From CAYTTR01 sp964440805 (lineage in GTDB: Bacteria > Acidobacteriota > Aminicenantia > Aminicenantales > Aminicenantaceae): 64,000 nucleotides of DNA. This document shows positions 33,545-41,200 of the stretch, one piece after another. The stretch spans positions 137,746 to 201,745 of the forward strand of contig CAYTTR010000001.1 of assembly GCA_964440805.1 (NCBI GenBank), in the 5' to 3' direction. Within the stretch, counting starts at the first letter, position 1. Each line of letters opens with the position of its first letter. A program made the translations under genes and the position numbers. Below the pieces are notes generated by a model, which was given only the letters and a program-made list of their open reading frames with translations, was not told where the DNA came from and searched no databases.

Positions 33545-34066
33545 ATGCCTGAAAAAGCTCTTTTGGTAATTGACATGCTTAATGACTTTATCCGGAAAGA
33601 CGGAGCTTTAGAAGGTGGTGAAACAGCCAGAAAAACCATTCCTTTCATTCGCCGCAAAGTGGATGAGTTTCACCAGAATAAAGAGCTGGTGGTTTTTATC
33701 TGTGATTCCCATGAAAAAAATGACCCGGAATTCAAAATATTCCCTCCCCATTGTATCCAAGGAACAGAGGGGGCCAAAATCATTGAAGAACTTCCTGTCG
33801 GAGAGAATGACCCAATCGTTTATAAGTCCCGTTACAGTGCTTTCTATAATACTGACCTGGACATTATTTTAAAAAAAAATAATATCCAGAAAGTCTATGT
33901 GGTAGGGGTCTGCACTTCTATTTGTGTTATGGACACAGTGGGAGATCTGCGGAACCGGGACTATCCTGTCTTTGTTTTTGAGGACGGCGTAGCTGACTTT
34001 GATCCGGAAGCCTACCAATTTTCTCTGAAGCGAATGAAGAATATCTACGGGGCTATTATTATTTAA
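33545..34066 (+). CDS. Isochorismatase-like cysteine hydrolase (nicotinamidase-like)
   Basis: 173 aa from the ATG giving MPEKALLVIDMLNDF, preceded by AGGAGA. The catalytic triad of the family is visible: Asp in LVIDMLNDF, Lys in YKSRYSAF and Cys in GVCTSICV, with the cis-peptide-type neighbours. Metal-site residues of true nicotinamidases (D-x-H) may correspond to CDSHEKND. It probably hydrolyses nicotinamide or a similar amide, linking to the NMN salvage suggested by cinA, but the substrate is unproven. Convergent with the zinc transporter operon. Confidence 0.82.
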   Translation: MPEKALLVIDMLNDFIRKDGALEGGETARKTIPFIRRKVDEFHQNKELVVFICDSHEKNDPEFKIFPPHCIQGTEGAKIIEELPVGENDPIVYKSRYSAFYNTDLDIILKKNNIQKVYVVGVCTSICVMDTVGDLRNRDYPVFVFEDGVADFDPEAYQFSLKRMKNIYGAIII

Positions 34067-34110
34067 AACAACATTTTGAAAAAATAAAAAACAGCCTCTT
34101 ATAAAAACAT

Positions 34111-34128
34111 TTAACCTGAACAATTCAT
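34111..34128. mobile_element. Terminal remnant of the 155-bp foldback repeat
   Basis: The stretch ttaacctgaacaattcat matches the outer 17-18 bases of the foldback element (compare ttaacctggattattca at 54764). Only one end is left. It lies between convergent genes and supplies the TGA stop (34125-34127) of the zinc permease gene, as happens at 18396. Short, so modest confidence. Confidence 0.5.
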
Positions 34129-34934
34129 CTTATTTTTTTGGCCAACAAAATACTCAAGAAAAAAAGGAAGGAAATAAAGACAATTGCTCCGGAAGCAGGG
34201 ATATCTATAACATAAGCCACCCATAGACCAAGAACTACCGAAGAAACTGAAAATACACCTGACAGGATTAAAGCCATCCGGAAATTTCCGGCCAGTTGAA
34301 GCCCTGAAGCTGATGGAAATACTATCAAAGCAGCCACCAGCAGTATTCCTACCACTTTCATTCCCAAAACAACTGTGACTGCAGCCAGAACCGTCAACAG
34401 AAGGTCAAGCCTATCTACATTAACTCCCGCGGTTTTAGCTGTTTCTGGGTCAAAAGTCAAAAAAAGTAGCTTCTGGTATTTGAATATAACGAGCAATACC
34501 ACAGTGGAGGCCAGGATAATTGAAAGCCAGACTTCTCCTGGCGAAATGGAAAGAATATCTCCGAAAAGATAACTTAAGAGATCGGCACTGTATCCCTTGG
34601 AATAACTGACCAGGATGATGCCCAGAGCAAATCCGGCACTGCTGAATAAAGCAATAGCTGTATCTCCAGAAAGGCCGGCTTTTACTCTAATTTTTGCCAT
34701 AACTATTGCAGTGGCAACAGTTAATATTAAAGCCGCCATAAGCGGTGATGTTTTGAACCAAAGCCCTAAGGCCACTCCAGCAAAAGAAACATGAGCTAAC
34801 CCGTGTCCAATCATAGCATCTTTCCTTAATACCAGGAAAACTCCCAGCAATGAACAGGCCATAGCCACAAAAACTCCAGCAACCAGAGCTCTCTGAAGGA
34901 AACCATACTGGATAAAAGCTTCCATAAATCCCAC
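34125..34934 (-). CDS. znuB: Zinc/manganese ABC transporter permease (ZnuB-like)
   Basis: 269 aa, about eight transmembrane helices, ABC-3 family. Typical segments: GYGFLQRALVA-type N-terminus, ATACSLLGVFLVLRKDAMIGHGLAHVSFAGVALG (begins near residue 24) and KVVGILLVAALIVFPSA. It forms the membrane channel for divalent metal uptake with the adjacent ATPase and binding protein. Last of three genes znuA-znuC-znuB, 11 bases after znuC. Its stop codon lies in a repeat remnant. Confidence 0.9.
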   Translation of the reverse strand: MGFMEAFIQYGFLQRALVAGVFVAMACSLLGVFLVLRKDAMIGHGLAHVSFAGVALGLWFKTSPLMAALILTVATAIVMAKIRVKAGLSGDTAIALFSSAGFALGIILVSYSKGYSADLLSYLFGDILSISPGEVWLSIILASTVVLLVIFKYQKLLFLTFDPETAKTAGVNVDRLDLLLTVLAAVTVVLGMKVVGILLVAALIVFPSASGLQLAGNFRMALILSGVFSVSSVVLGLWVAYVIDIPASGAIVFISFLFFLSILLAKKIR

Positions 34935-34945
34935 TTATAACTATC

Positions 34946-35713
34946 TTAATGACGGTGAGAAACCACGTGGTGCCCTTTGGCCAGCATCTTACGGAACACA
35001 TCAGACTGGCAGAATTCCATGTGGGTCCCGTGATACTCTAACCTTTTATTTAAACAGGCAACTTTGTTGACATGCCTGTTTATAATCCCGATTTCGTGGG
35101 TGATCAGAACAATGGTAATTGTTTCTTTGGTGTTTAAATGGGAAAGCAGGTCATAAAATTTATCCTGCATATCAGCATCCACTCCAGTGGTTGGTTCATC
35201 CAGAAAAAGAATCAGTGGCTGGTTAACAATTGCTCTGGCAATAAATACTCTCTGTTGTTGACCTCCGGAAAGGTTGCCTACTCGCTTACCAGCATGAGCT
35301 TCCATGCCCACAATTCTCAGAACCTTTTTTATTCTCTCCTCCTCCTCCTTTTTTGAAAAAAAAATCCGTTTTTTCCCCCTGGCAACATTCATGGCCACAA
35401 CTTCCCTCACCGATACTGGAAAAAGAGGGTCAACATGAGTGGCTTTTTGAGGAACATAGCCGAGCTTAAACCATTGATCGAACTCTTCCACTGTCTTTCC
35501 CATGAGCCTCACCCGGCCTTTGGGAGGCCTGAGAAGCCCCAGGATTATCTTGATTAGGGTTGTTTTTCCTGATCCGTTTGGTCCGATGATAGCCAGAAAA
35601 TCTCCTTGAAAAATATCTAAATTAATATCACTTAAAACTTCTCCATAACCGAAATTAAAGGAAACTCCATCTACCCTAACAAGAGGGACGGACTTAATGA
35701 CAGCCGAGTCCAT
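34946..35713 (-). CDS. znuC: Zinc/manganese ABC transporter ATP-binding protein (ZnuC-like)
   Basis: 255 aa. Walker A IGPNGSGKTTLIK, Q-loop region YVPQKATHVDPLFP (characteristic of metal ABC ATPases), signature NLSGGQQQRV, Walker B LILFLDEPTTGVD and the switch His in LITHEIGII are all present. It energises divalent metal import. The start overlaps the end of znuA by 20 bases. Confidence 0.94.
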   Translation of the reverse strand: MDSAVIKSVPLVRVDGVSFNFGYGEVLSDINLDIFQGDFLAIIGPNGSGKTTLIKIILGLLRPPKGRVRLMGKTVEEFDQWFKLGYVPQKATHVDPLFPVSVREVVAMNVARGKKRIFFSKKEEEERIKKVLRIVGMEAHAGKRVGNLSGGQQQRVFIARAIVNQPLILFLDEPTTGVDADMQDKFYDLLSHLNTKETITIVLITHEIGIINRHVNKVACLNKRLEYHGTHMEFCQSDVFRKMLAKGHHVVSHRH

Positions 35714-36641
35714 TTTTTAAATTCTCCAGATTCTGTTCCATAATATCTATAAAGGTCATTCCCGCTTTAAGATTTTCCTGGCTAATATTAGCACCTGGAT
35801 TAAGAACCAAGGTTTTAACCCCTGTCTCCCTGGAAATAACCCGGGCGACTTCATCTGTTACTGCCTGCTCAAAATAAATAGCTTTAATTCCCCTTTCTCT
35901 TACCAGATTAATTAACCTGATCATCTCTCGTGGTGTTGGCCTGGAGTCAGGACTTATTCCATAAAGAGCCACTTGCTCAAGCCGGTAACGGCGGGCCAAA
36001 TAACCAAAAGCAGCATGGCCGGCTATTACCAGAGTTCTGTCCGAACAATCTTTCATTTCCTCTGAATACCTTCTATCCAGGAGGTGAAGTTTATCTTTAT
36101 ACCCAGATGCATTGCTTGAATAAATAGAAGCAGCTTCCGGATCGATTTCAATTAAAACATTTTTTATTTTTTCTACTATCTGTTTATCTAAATCGAAATC
36201 AAGCCAGACATGGGGATCCAGATGGTAGTGTTCATGTTCACCCTTTTCTTCCTCATTGGGCGAAAAGGAGGCGGTCAATCCCAGGCTTGCCTGAATAATT
36301 CTAAGTCCTGGTTTGGCCAGGCTTTGCAGAATATCTCCAACCCAGGGTTCAAGATTAGCTCCAACCATGAGAAAACAATCAGCCTCGGATATTTTCAAAA
36401 TATCTGACGGCCTTGGCTTCCAGGAATGGACATCCGCACCCGGAGGAAGAAGAAGGAAAACCTCCCCTCTCTCTCCACATACTGCCCGGGCGAATTCTTG
36501 CAAGGGAAAGATTGTGCTCACTATAAGAAGTTTATTATCTTTTGACTGCGGATATATAAAAAAAGTTGCAGAAGTTATGAAAACAATTAAAAAAAATAGA
36601 AAAAAGAATATCAATGAATTTGATTTTTCTTTCTTTACCAC
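35694..36641 (-). CDS. znuA: Zinc/manganese ABC transporter substrate-binding protein (ZnuA-like)
   Basis: 315 aa, GTG start (MVKKEKSN), N-terminal hydrophobic signal/anchor. Cluster 9 solute-binding protein: IVSTIFPLQEFA, the first metal His in GADVHSWKPRPSD, a His-containing HEHYHLDPHVW segment, the third His in AGHAAFGYLARRY and a late acidic ligand in the FEQAVTD/LNPGA region. The short HEHYH loop is the zinc-type metal trap between domains. First gene of the operon. No convincing Zur operator was recognised upstream. Confidence 0.92.
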   Translation of the reverse strand: MVKKEKSNSLIFFFLFFLIVFITSATFFIYPQSKDNKLLIVSTIFPLQEFARAVCGERGEVFLLLPPGADVHSWKPRPSDILKISEADCFLMVGANLEPWVGDILQSLAKPGLRIIQASLGLTASFSPNEEEKGEHEHYHLDPHVWLDFDLDKQIVEKIKNVLIEIDPEAASIYSSNASGYKDKLHLLDRRYSEEMKDCSDRTLVIAGHAAFGYLARRYRLEQVALYGISPDSRPTPREMIRLINLVRERGIKAIYFEQAVTDEVARVISRETGVKTLVLNPGANISQENLKAGMTFIDIMEQNLENLKNGLGCH

Positions 36642-36817
36642 TCTTGTTAAAATCCTATTTGTATTATTTAAGATAATTCAATCATCCATCTACCTTAGAA
36701 ATGATTTTAAGTGAATATTCCTAATTCTGTCAAACCGAAAGATTCTTCCTTGCATCAAGTTAAGATTTATGTCATTATTTTTCTCTACATAAAGAAATCA
36801 TCATAGGGAGGAAAATT

Positions 36818-38272
36818 ATGTCTGATGTTTTAAGCAGTCTTAAACCTTCTTCCATTTGGAAACATTTCTCAAGGATTTTGGAAATCCCCCATTGTTCCGG
36901 AAATGAAAAAGCATTGGGAGATTATATTATTCAAGTAGCAGAAAAAAAACAACTTGAATACAAAAGAGATAAAGTAGGAAACATTGTGGTCCGCAAGAAA
37001 GCTTTCAAAGGACATGAAGGAGCTGAAGGAGTCATTTTGCAAGGTCACCTGGACATGGTTTGTGAAAAAAACTCGGATATAGATCACGATTTCAGTCAAG
37101 ATTCCATCAAGGTGCAATTGCAGGAAGATTGGCTTCAGGCCAAGGGAACAACCTTGGGAGCTGACAATGGTATCGGAGTGGCAGCGGCCCTGGCTGTTAT
37201 GGAAGATGACAGTATTGTGCATGGACCTCTTGAGTTTCTTTTTACAGTAGATGAAGAAACTGGCCTAACCGGGGCAACCCAAATTAAAAAGAATTTTCTT
37301 GAGGGAAAAAAACTTCTGAATCTTGATAGCGAAGATGAAGGCTCATTCACCATCGGCTGTGCCGGCGGAGCAGATACAGAGATATTGCTTCCATTAAAAA
37401 GAGAAAAGGGACATAAAAAAGAAGATGGATTGAGGATTAAAATCTCTGGTTTCCGCGGAGGACACTCAGGCCTTGATATTAAGCAGGGGCGAGGAAATGC
37501 CATTAAGCTTTTAGCCAGAATATTATGGGAGACCTATAAAGAGGTTCCATTTAAACTCATCTCGCTTGAAGGAGGAAATAAACGCAACGCTATTCCCAGA
37601 GAAGCCCAGGCCGATCTTTTAGTTGAACGTTCCCGGAAAAAAGAATTTGAAAAGCTTACCAAAAAAGCTTTTGCTGATATCCGTTCCGAATTCAAGAGTG
37701 TGGAAAAAGAGGCGGATATTTCCTTTACTCAAGTTAATATAGATAACCTTCCTCTCACAGACGAATCCCGCCAGACCATAATTGATTTACTCCTGGTAAT
37801 ACCTCATGGAGTTATTTCCATGCATCCGGAAATAGAGGGGCTTGTGGAAACAAGCTCCAATCTGGCCATTATCCACACTCACAAAGAACAAGCTGAAATC
37901 ATTTGTAGCTCCCGCAGTTCAGTGGCCTCCTCTCTGCGAGCCACCCGCGAAATTATAGCCGCTTGTTGCGAACTGGCTGGAGCCGAAGCCAAACAACCAA
38001 AAGGCTATCCAGGCTGGACTCCTAACCTGGAATCACCTCTTCTTCAAACTCTAAAAACGGTTTACTCTGATCTCTTCAATAAAGAACCTGAAGTGGAAGC
38101 AGTCCATGCCGGGCTCGAGTGCGGTATCATTGGAGAAAAATTTCCCGGAATGGATATGATATCATTCGGACCAACCATCAAGAATCCTCATTCCCCTGAA
38201 GAAAAAGTGCATGTAACTTCTGTAGAAAAGTTCTATAATTTCCTTTTGAAAACACTCGAAACTCTGGCTTAA
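36818..38272 (+). CDS. pepD: Aminoacyl-histidine dipeptidase (Xaa-His dipeptidase, M20)
   Basis: 484 aa, no signal peptide. Starts with SSLKPSSIWKHF and EIPHCSGNE, as in PepD/carnosinase. Zinc and catalytic motifs: LQGHLDMVCEK, TTLGADNGIGVA, DEETGLTGA, LNLDSEDEG and the C-terminal HAGLECGIIGEKFPGMD. It cleaves dipeptides, notably Xaa-His, in the cytoplasm. A strong AGGGAGGA ribosome site precedes the ATG. Its likely histidine output fits with the ftcD gene 3 kb away. Confidence 0.94.
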   Translation: MSDVLSSLKPSSIWKHFSRILEIPHCSGNEKALGDYIIQVAEKKQLEYKRDKVGNIVVRKKAFKGHEGAEGVILQGHLDMVCEKNSDIDHDFSQDSIKVQLQEDWLQAKGTTLGADNGIGVAAALAVMEDDSIVHGPLEFLFTVDEETGLTGATQIKKNFLEGKKLLNLDSEDEGSFTIGCAGGADTEILLPLKREKGHKKEDGLRIKISGFRGGHSGLDIKQGRGNAIKLLARILWETYKEVPFKLISLEGGNKRNAIPREAQADLLVERSRKKEFEKLTKKAFADIRSEFKSVEKEADISFTQVNIDNLPLTDESRQTIIDLLLVIPHGVISMHPEIEGLVETSSNLAIIHTHKEQAEIICSSRSSVASSLRATREIIAACCELAGAEAKQPKGYPGWTPNLESPLLQTLKTVYSDLFNKEPEVEAVHAGLECGIIGEKFPGMDMISFGPTIKNPHSPEEKVHVTSVEKFYNFLLKTLETLA

Positions 38273-38318
38273 AAACCCATAAAAGTAAAACAAAAAAAAG
38301 TAATTTTTTCCAGTTCAA

Positions 38319-38347
38319 TTGACAATGGTAATTTAATTAATTACAAT
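38319..38347 (+). promoter_or_regulatory. Consensus sigma-70 promoter with internal palindromic operator
   Basis: TTGACA (38319-38324), a 17-base spacer and TACAAT (38342-38347) form a near-ideal promoter for the PP-loop ATPase gene. Between and overlapping the boxes lies an inverted repeat GTAATT-N5-AATTAC (38328-38344). A repressor there would block RNA polymerase; the Rrf2-family regulator encoded just downstream (39255-39674, convergent) is an obvious candidate but unproven. Confidence 0.65.
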
Positions 38348-38398
38348 TAGTAACCGCTGCAGAAAGGAAAAAAATCCGGATAAAAGGAGAACAAAACA

Positions 38399-39217
38399 AT
38401 GGGTAAGGAAGTTATTCTGGAATTTTCAGGAGGAATAGATTCCCTTTATGCAGCTCACTACCTGGCGCAAAAATACGATAAAGTCCATCTTTTAACTTTT
38501 AATAAAGGATATCTTCATTTCGCCTTAAAAGCCAATAAGATAAATGTGGATCTTCTTCGCAATCTTCATGGTGAAGACAAAATTGCATACCAACTAATTG
38601 ATATTAAACCCTTCTTCAAGCAAATGGCTGTTCGCTCTTATAAGGAAACTAAAAATGAATATGGAAATGAAATTGCCTGGTGCATTCCCTGCCGGGCATC
38701 TATGGCCTTGGGCAGTATCGTTTATGCTTTGGAAAACGACATCCGGGAATTCACTGACGGTGCCAACTGGGAACAGGCTCCCGATGGAGAAAAACTCTTG
38801 GTAACAGCAGATAATTATCCAGAATTTTTGGAAATTATAAAAAAGTTTGCCGAAAAATACGGTGTTTATTATCTTCCTATTCTTTACGATTTAAATTCAC
38901 GCCGGGAACGGCGCGATATTCTGATTGAGCTCGGAGCCAAAATCGATTTCAACAGCCTGGATAGAAAGAAAAAATCTCTCTTTGATATATTCAACCGGAA
39001 CTTTTACCGCCGGGTACAACCCATTTGTTTGTCCGGGTATTTGGTTCACTGGAAAAGGAATTTCTTTAACGTAAAAGAAGACACTACTGCAGAAAAAGTT
39101 ACCTCCTCCATAAAACCCAAGATGGAAAACATTGGAACAACTCTTATAGAAGAATGTTTTCAAGGAAAAGGACAGTCTCTTCAGGAAATTATTCAAAAAC
39201 GCCAAGTTATGGCTTAA
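38399..39217 (+). CDS. PP-loop (N-type ATP pyrophosphatase) family protein
   Basis: 272 aa. The PP-loop SGGIDS is at residues 10-15 and a CxxC pair (WCIPCRASM, Cys95/Cys98) follows about 80 residues later, a layout seen in ATP-dependent adenylating enzymes that thiolate tRNA, make queuosine precursors, or handle sulfur. It does not match QueC, TtcA, ThiI or MnmA clearly by eye, so the substrate is unknown. It is a single gene with its own strong promoter and palindromic operator; an Rrf2 regulator gene converges on it 37 bases away. Confidence 0.7.
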   Translation: MGKEVILEFSGGIDSLYAAHYLAQKYDKVHLLTFNKGYLHFALKANKINVDLLRNLHGEDKIAYQLIDIKPFFKQMAVRSYKETKNEYGNEIAWCIPCRASMALGSIVYALENDIREFTDGANWEQAPDGEKLLVTADNYPEFLEIIKKFAEKYGVYYLPILYDLNSRRERRDILIELGAKIDFNSLDRKKKSLFDIFNRNFYRRVQPICLSGYLVHWKRNFFNVKEDTTAEKVTSSIKPKMENIGTTLIEECFQGKGQSLQEIIQKRQVMA

Positions 39218-39254
39218 ATTATATTTCTTTCATTTCCTTGAAGAGGGAAACCTT

Positions 39255-39674
39255 TTATCTTATCCGCAAAGATCTTTCTTTTATCATTAAATCCTCAATG
39301 GTCATTCTTTTAAAAAAATCCAACAGAAGCTTATGAAGCTCCTCCCAAGCTGACTTTGCTCCACAATAATCCACTCGGCTACAATCCTCTTGTTCATCCA
39401 AGCAAGGAGCCGGCTTAAGCTCTTCTCCCAGAGCTTGATAAATATTAAGCAAATTAATCTCCCGGGGAGATTTCTTTAGATAATAGCCTCCCTTGGTTCC
39501 CCTTTTTCCTTCCACCAATCCATTAATTTGAAGCGGCTGAAGAATTTGCTTGGCGAACTTAGCTGATATATTTTGTGACTTTTCTACCTGGGATAAAGAA
39601 AGGAATTGACGGTCGTCTATTCCCAATTCAATGAGGATTCTTACAGCATAACGAAACTTGGCCGGTAATTTCAT
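39255..39674 (-). CDS. Rrf2-family transcriptional regulator with three cluster-type cysteines
   Basis: 139 aa. Winged-helix N-terminus with KFRYAVRILIELG, LSQVEKSQNIS and the KGGYYLKKSP wing, typical of Rrf2 proteins. Three cysteines at 91, 98 and 104 (CLDEQEDCSRVDYC) match the Fe-S ligating loop of IscR/NsrR-like members, so it may sense iron-sulfur, oxygen or NO. Starts 2 bases after the end of the serine-hydrolase-fold gene upstream on the same strand. Possible target: the operator at 38328-38344. Confidence 0.87.
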   Translation of the reverse strand: MKLPAKFRYAVRILIELGIDDRQFLSLSQVEKSQNISAKFAKQILQPLQINGLVEGKRGTKGGYYLKKSPREINLLNIYQALGEELKPAPCLDEQEDCSRVDYCGAKSAWEELHKLLLDFFKRMTIEDLMIKERSLRIR

Positions 39675-39676
39675 GG

Positions 39677-41140
39677 CTATTGGATTTTTTCCGCTTCTAA
39701 CCGCGATCTTTTCTGCCGCAGAACCAAACCGGTCACTTTTCCTTCTCTGTTTTTAAGAAATTGAATTTGGGTAAAGGGGCCGGTGGAGAAAAAAGTAGTT
39801 TGGGTCTCCAGATAGAATTTTGTGGGAGCCTGTCCGGTAGGCTGAACTAAAAGGTAATGTTCATGCGGTGAAACATCCAGGAAGTAGTCCTGGCTTACTC
39901 GGTACCTGCCCACATATTGCGACACGATTTCAGCCGGTAATTGGTATAAAGGTTTTTCTTCCGGTTGGAAATGAGGCCAGTGGTAGACCGAGGCTGCGGC
40001 TCTAAGTACTTCCTCAATAAGATAAATACCGTTACTGCTGTTGGTCATTACTACCATTCCCTGGCCCAACTGGGGATAAAAGACAAAAAAACTGTCAAAA
40101 CCGGAACAGTGACCTGAAAGAAGAAAATGAATCCCGTCTCCTTCTCCTTCTATATGGACAGCCATGGCCTGAAGTCCCAGGTAAGGCGAGAGCATTTCCC
40201 TGGCCGTACGGGAAGAAATAACCGAAGCTCCTGTTCCTCTGGCCGTACTTACAATCTCCAGGATCATCCCGGCGTAATCGGAAACCGTGGACCATAATCC
40301 AAGAGCTGCTTCTTCTGGATAAATCCTCCTTTCTCCTGGCAGAGGGTTGCCTTCTCTGTCATGTCCAGAGGTTGCTTGCGATTTCCAGGAGTCAGGCAAG
40401 GGATTTTGAAAGGTACTGTTTTCCATGGGAATCCTGTTAAGAATTACTTCATTCATAATTTCAGGGAAAGAACGGCCGGTAATATCTTCTAAAAGGAGTT
40501 GAAGAATTACAAAACCGGCATCTGAACGTAAGACCTCTGATCCAGGTTCATAAGTTGGATACAAAGGCGGATTTTTAGCTGGTTCCTGTCCTTTAATAAT
40601 TTGTGTCAAGCTGGGTAACGTTTCTTCCGTTTTATAGCCTGAAAATTCTACCTGGAAAAATCCAGCCGAATGTGTTAAAAGCCGCCTCAAGGTAATTTTT
40701 TCTTTAAGAAGAACATCATAGGAAGGAACTTTCCAACTCTTTAGATACTGATTGATATCTTTATCCAGATCAATTACTCCCTGTTCCACATAATAAAGGC
40801 TTCCCAGGGCAGAAACAAACTGGCTCAAGTCTCCAGTTTGGAAAATTGTCTCCTTTGTCAAAGGCTGAGCAGTTTCTACATTTTCTACTCCATAATACTG
40901 TTCCCATTCTATTTCAAACCCATCCATTACAGCCATACTTACTCCCGGAACTTTGTAATATTGCATCCGGTCGTAAAGGTTCATTTTTTCTGGCTGTGTG
41001 CCTTTAAAAACAACTGCCTTCAAAAGACTATTCTCTACTTCCTTAATGCGCCGCTTGGTCAGGCTTTCCTCCGTCTCACAGGCATAAGAGAAAGCCAATA
41101 TGAGAGTCAGGATCAGAAGATTTTTTAAGTTCCTACTCAT
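39677..41140 (-). CDS. Beta-lactamase-fold (serine hydrolase) lipoprotein with lost catalytic residues
   Basis: 487 aa from the ATG giving MSRNLKNLLIL, chosen because it starts a lipoprotein signal ending SYAC (Cys21). The class C beta-lactamase/DD-peptidase fold is recognisable from LRRLLTHSAGF, YEPGSEVLRSDAGF and GHCSGFDSFFVF. But the SxxK nucleophile motif reads DLSQ (residues 104-107; the nucleophile Ser is Asp and the Lys is Gln) and the YxN motif reads RSD. It is probably a non-catalytic peptidoglycan- or peptide-binding protein. Sits downstream of the YhaN/YhaO pair and 2 bases before the Rrf2 gene. Confidence 0.78.
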   Translation of the reverse strand: MSRNLKNLLILTLILAFSYACETEESLTKRRIKEVENSLLKAVVFKGTQPEKMNLYDRMQYYKVPGVSMAVMDGFEIEWEQYYGVENVETAQPLTKETIFQTGDLSQFVSALGSLYYVEQGVIDLDKDINQYLKSWKVPSYDVLLKEKITLRRLLTHSAGFFQVEFSGYKTEETLPSLTQIIKGQEPAKNPPLYPTYEPGSEVLRSDAGFVILQLLLEDITGRSFPEIMNEVILNRIPMENSTFQNPLPDSWKSQATSGHDREGNPLPGERRIYPEEAALGLWSTVSDYAGMILEIVSTARGTGASVISSRTAREMLSPYLGLQAMAVHIEGEGDGIHFLLSGHCSGFDSFFVFYPQLGQGMVVMTNSSNGIYLIEEVLRAAASVYHWPHFQPEEKPLYQLPAEIVSQYVGRYRVSQDYFLDVSPHEHYLLVQPTGQAPTKFYLETQTTFFSTGPFTQIQFLKNREGKVTGLVLRQKRSRLEAEKIQ

Positions 41141-41200
41141 TGTATTTTTGTTTATACCAGAGTATCTCCCCTCTGTCAAAATCTCCCCCTTATGCATTCC

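Noticed and set aside
36642..36817. Zur or Fur operator upstream of znuA
   Set aside because: Only weak AT-rich partial palindromes were seen; no match good enough to call.
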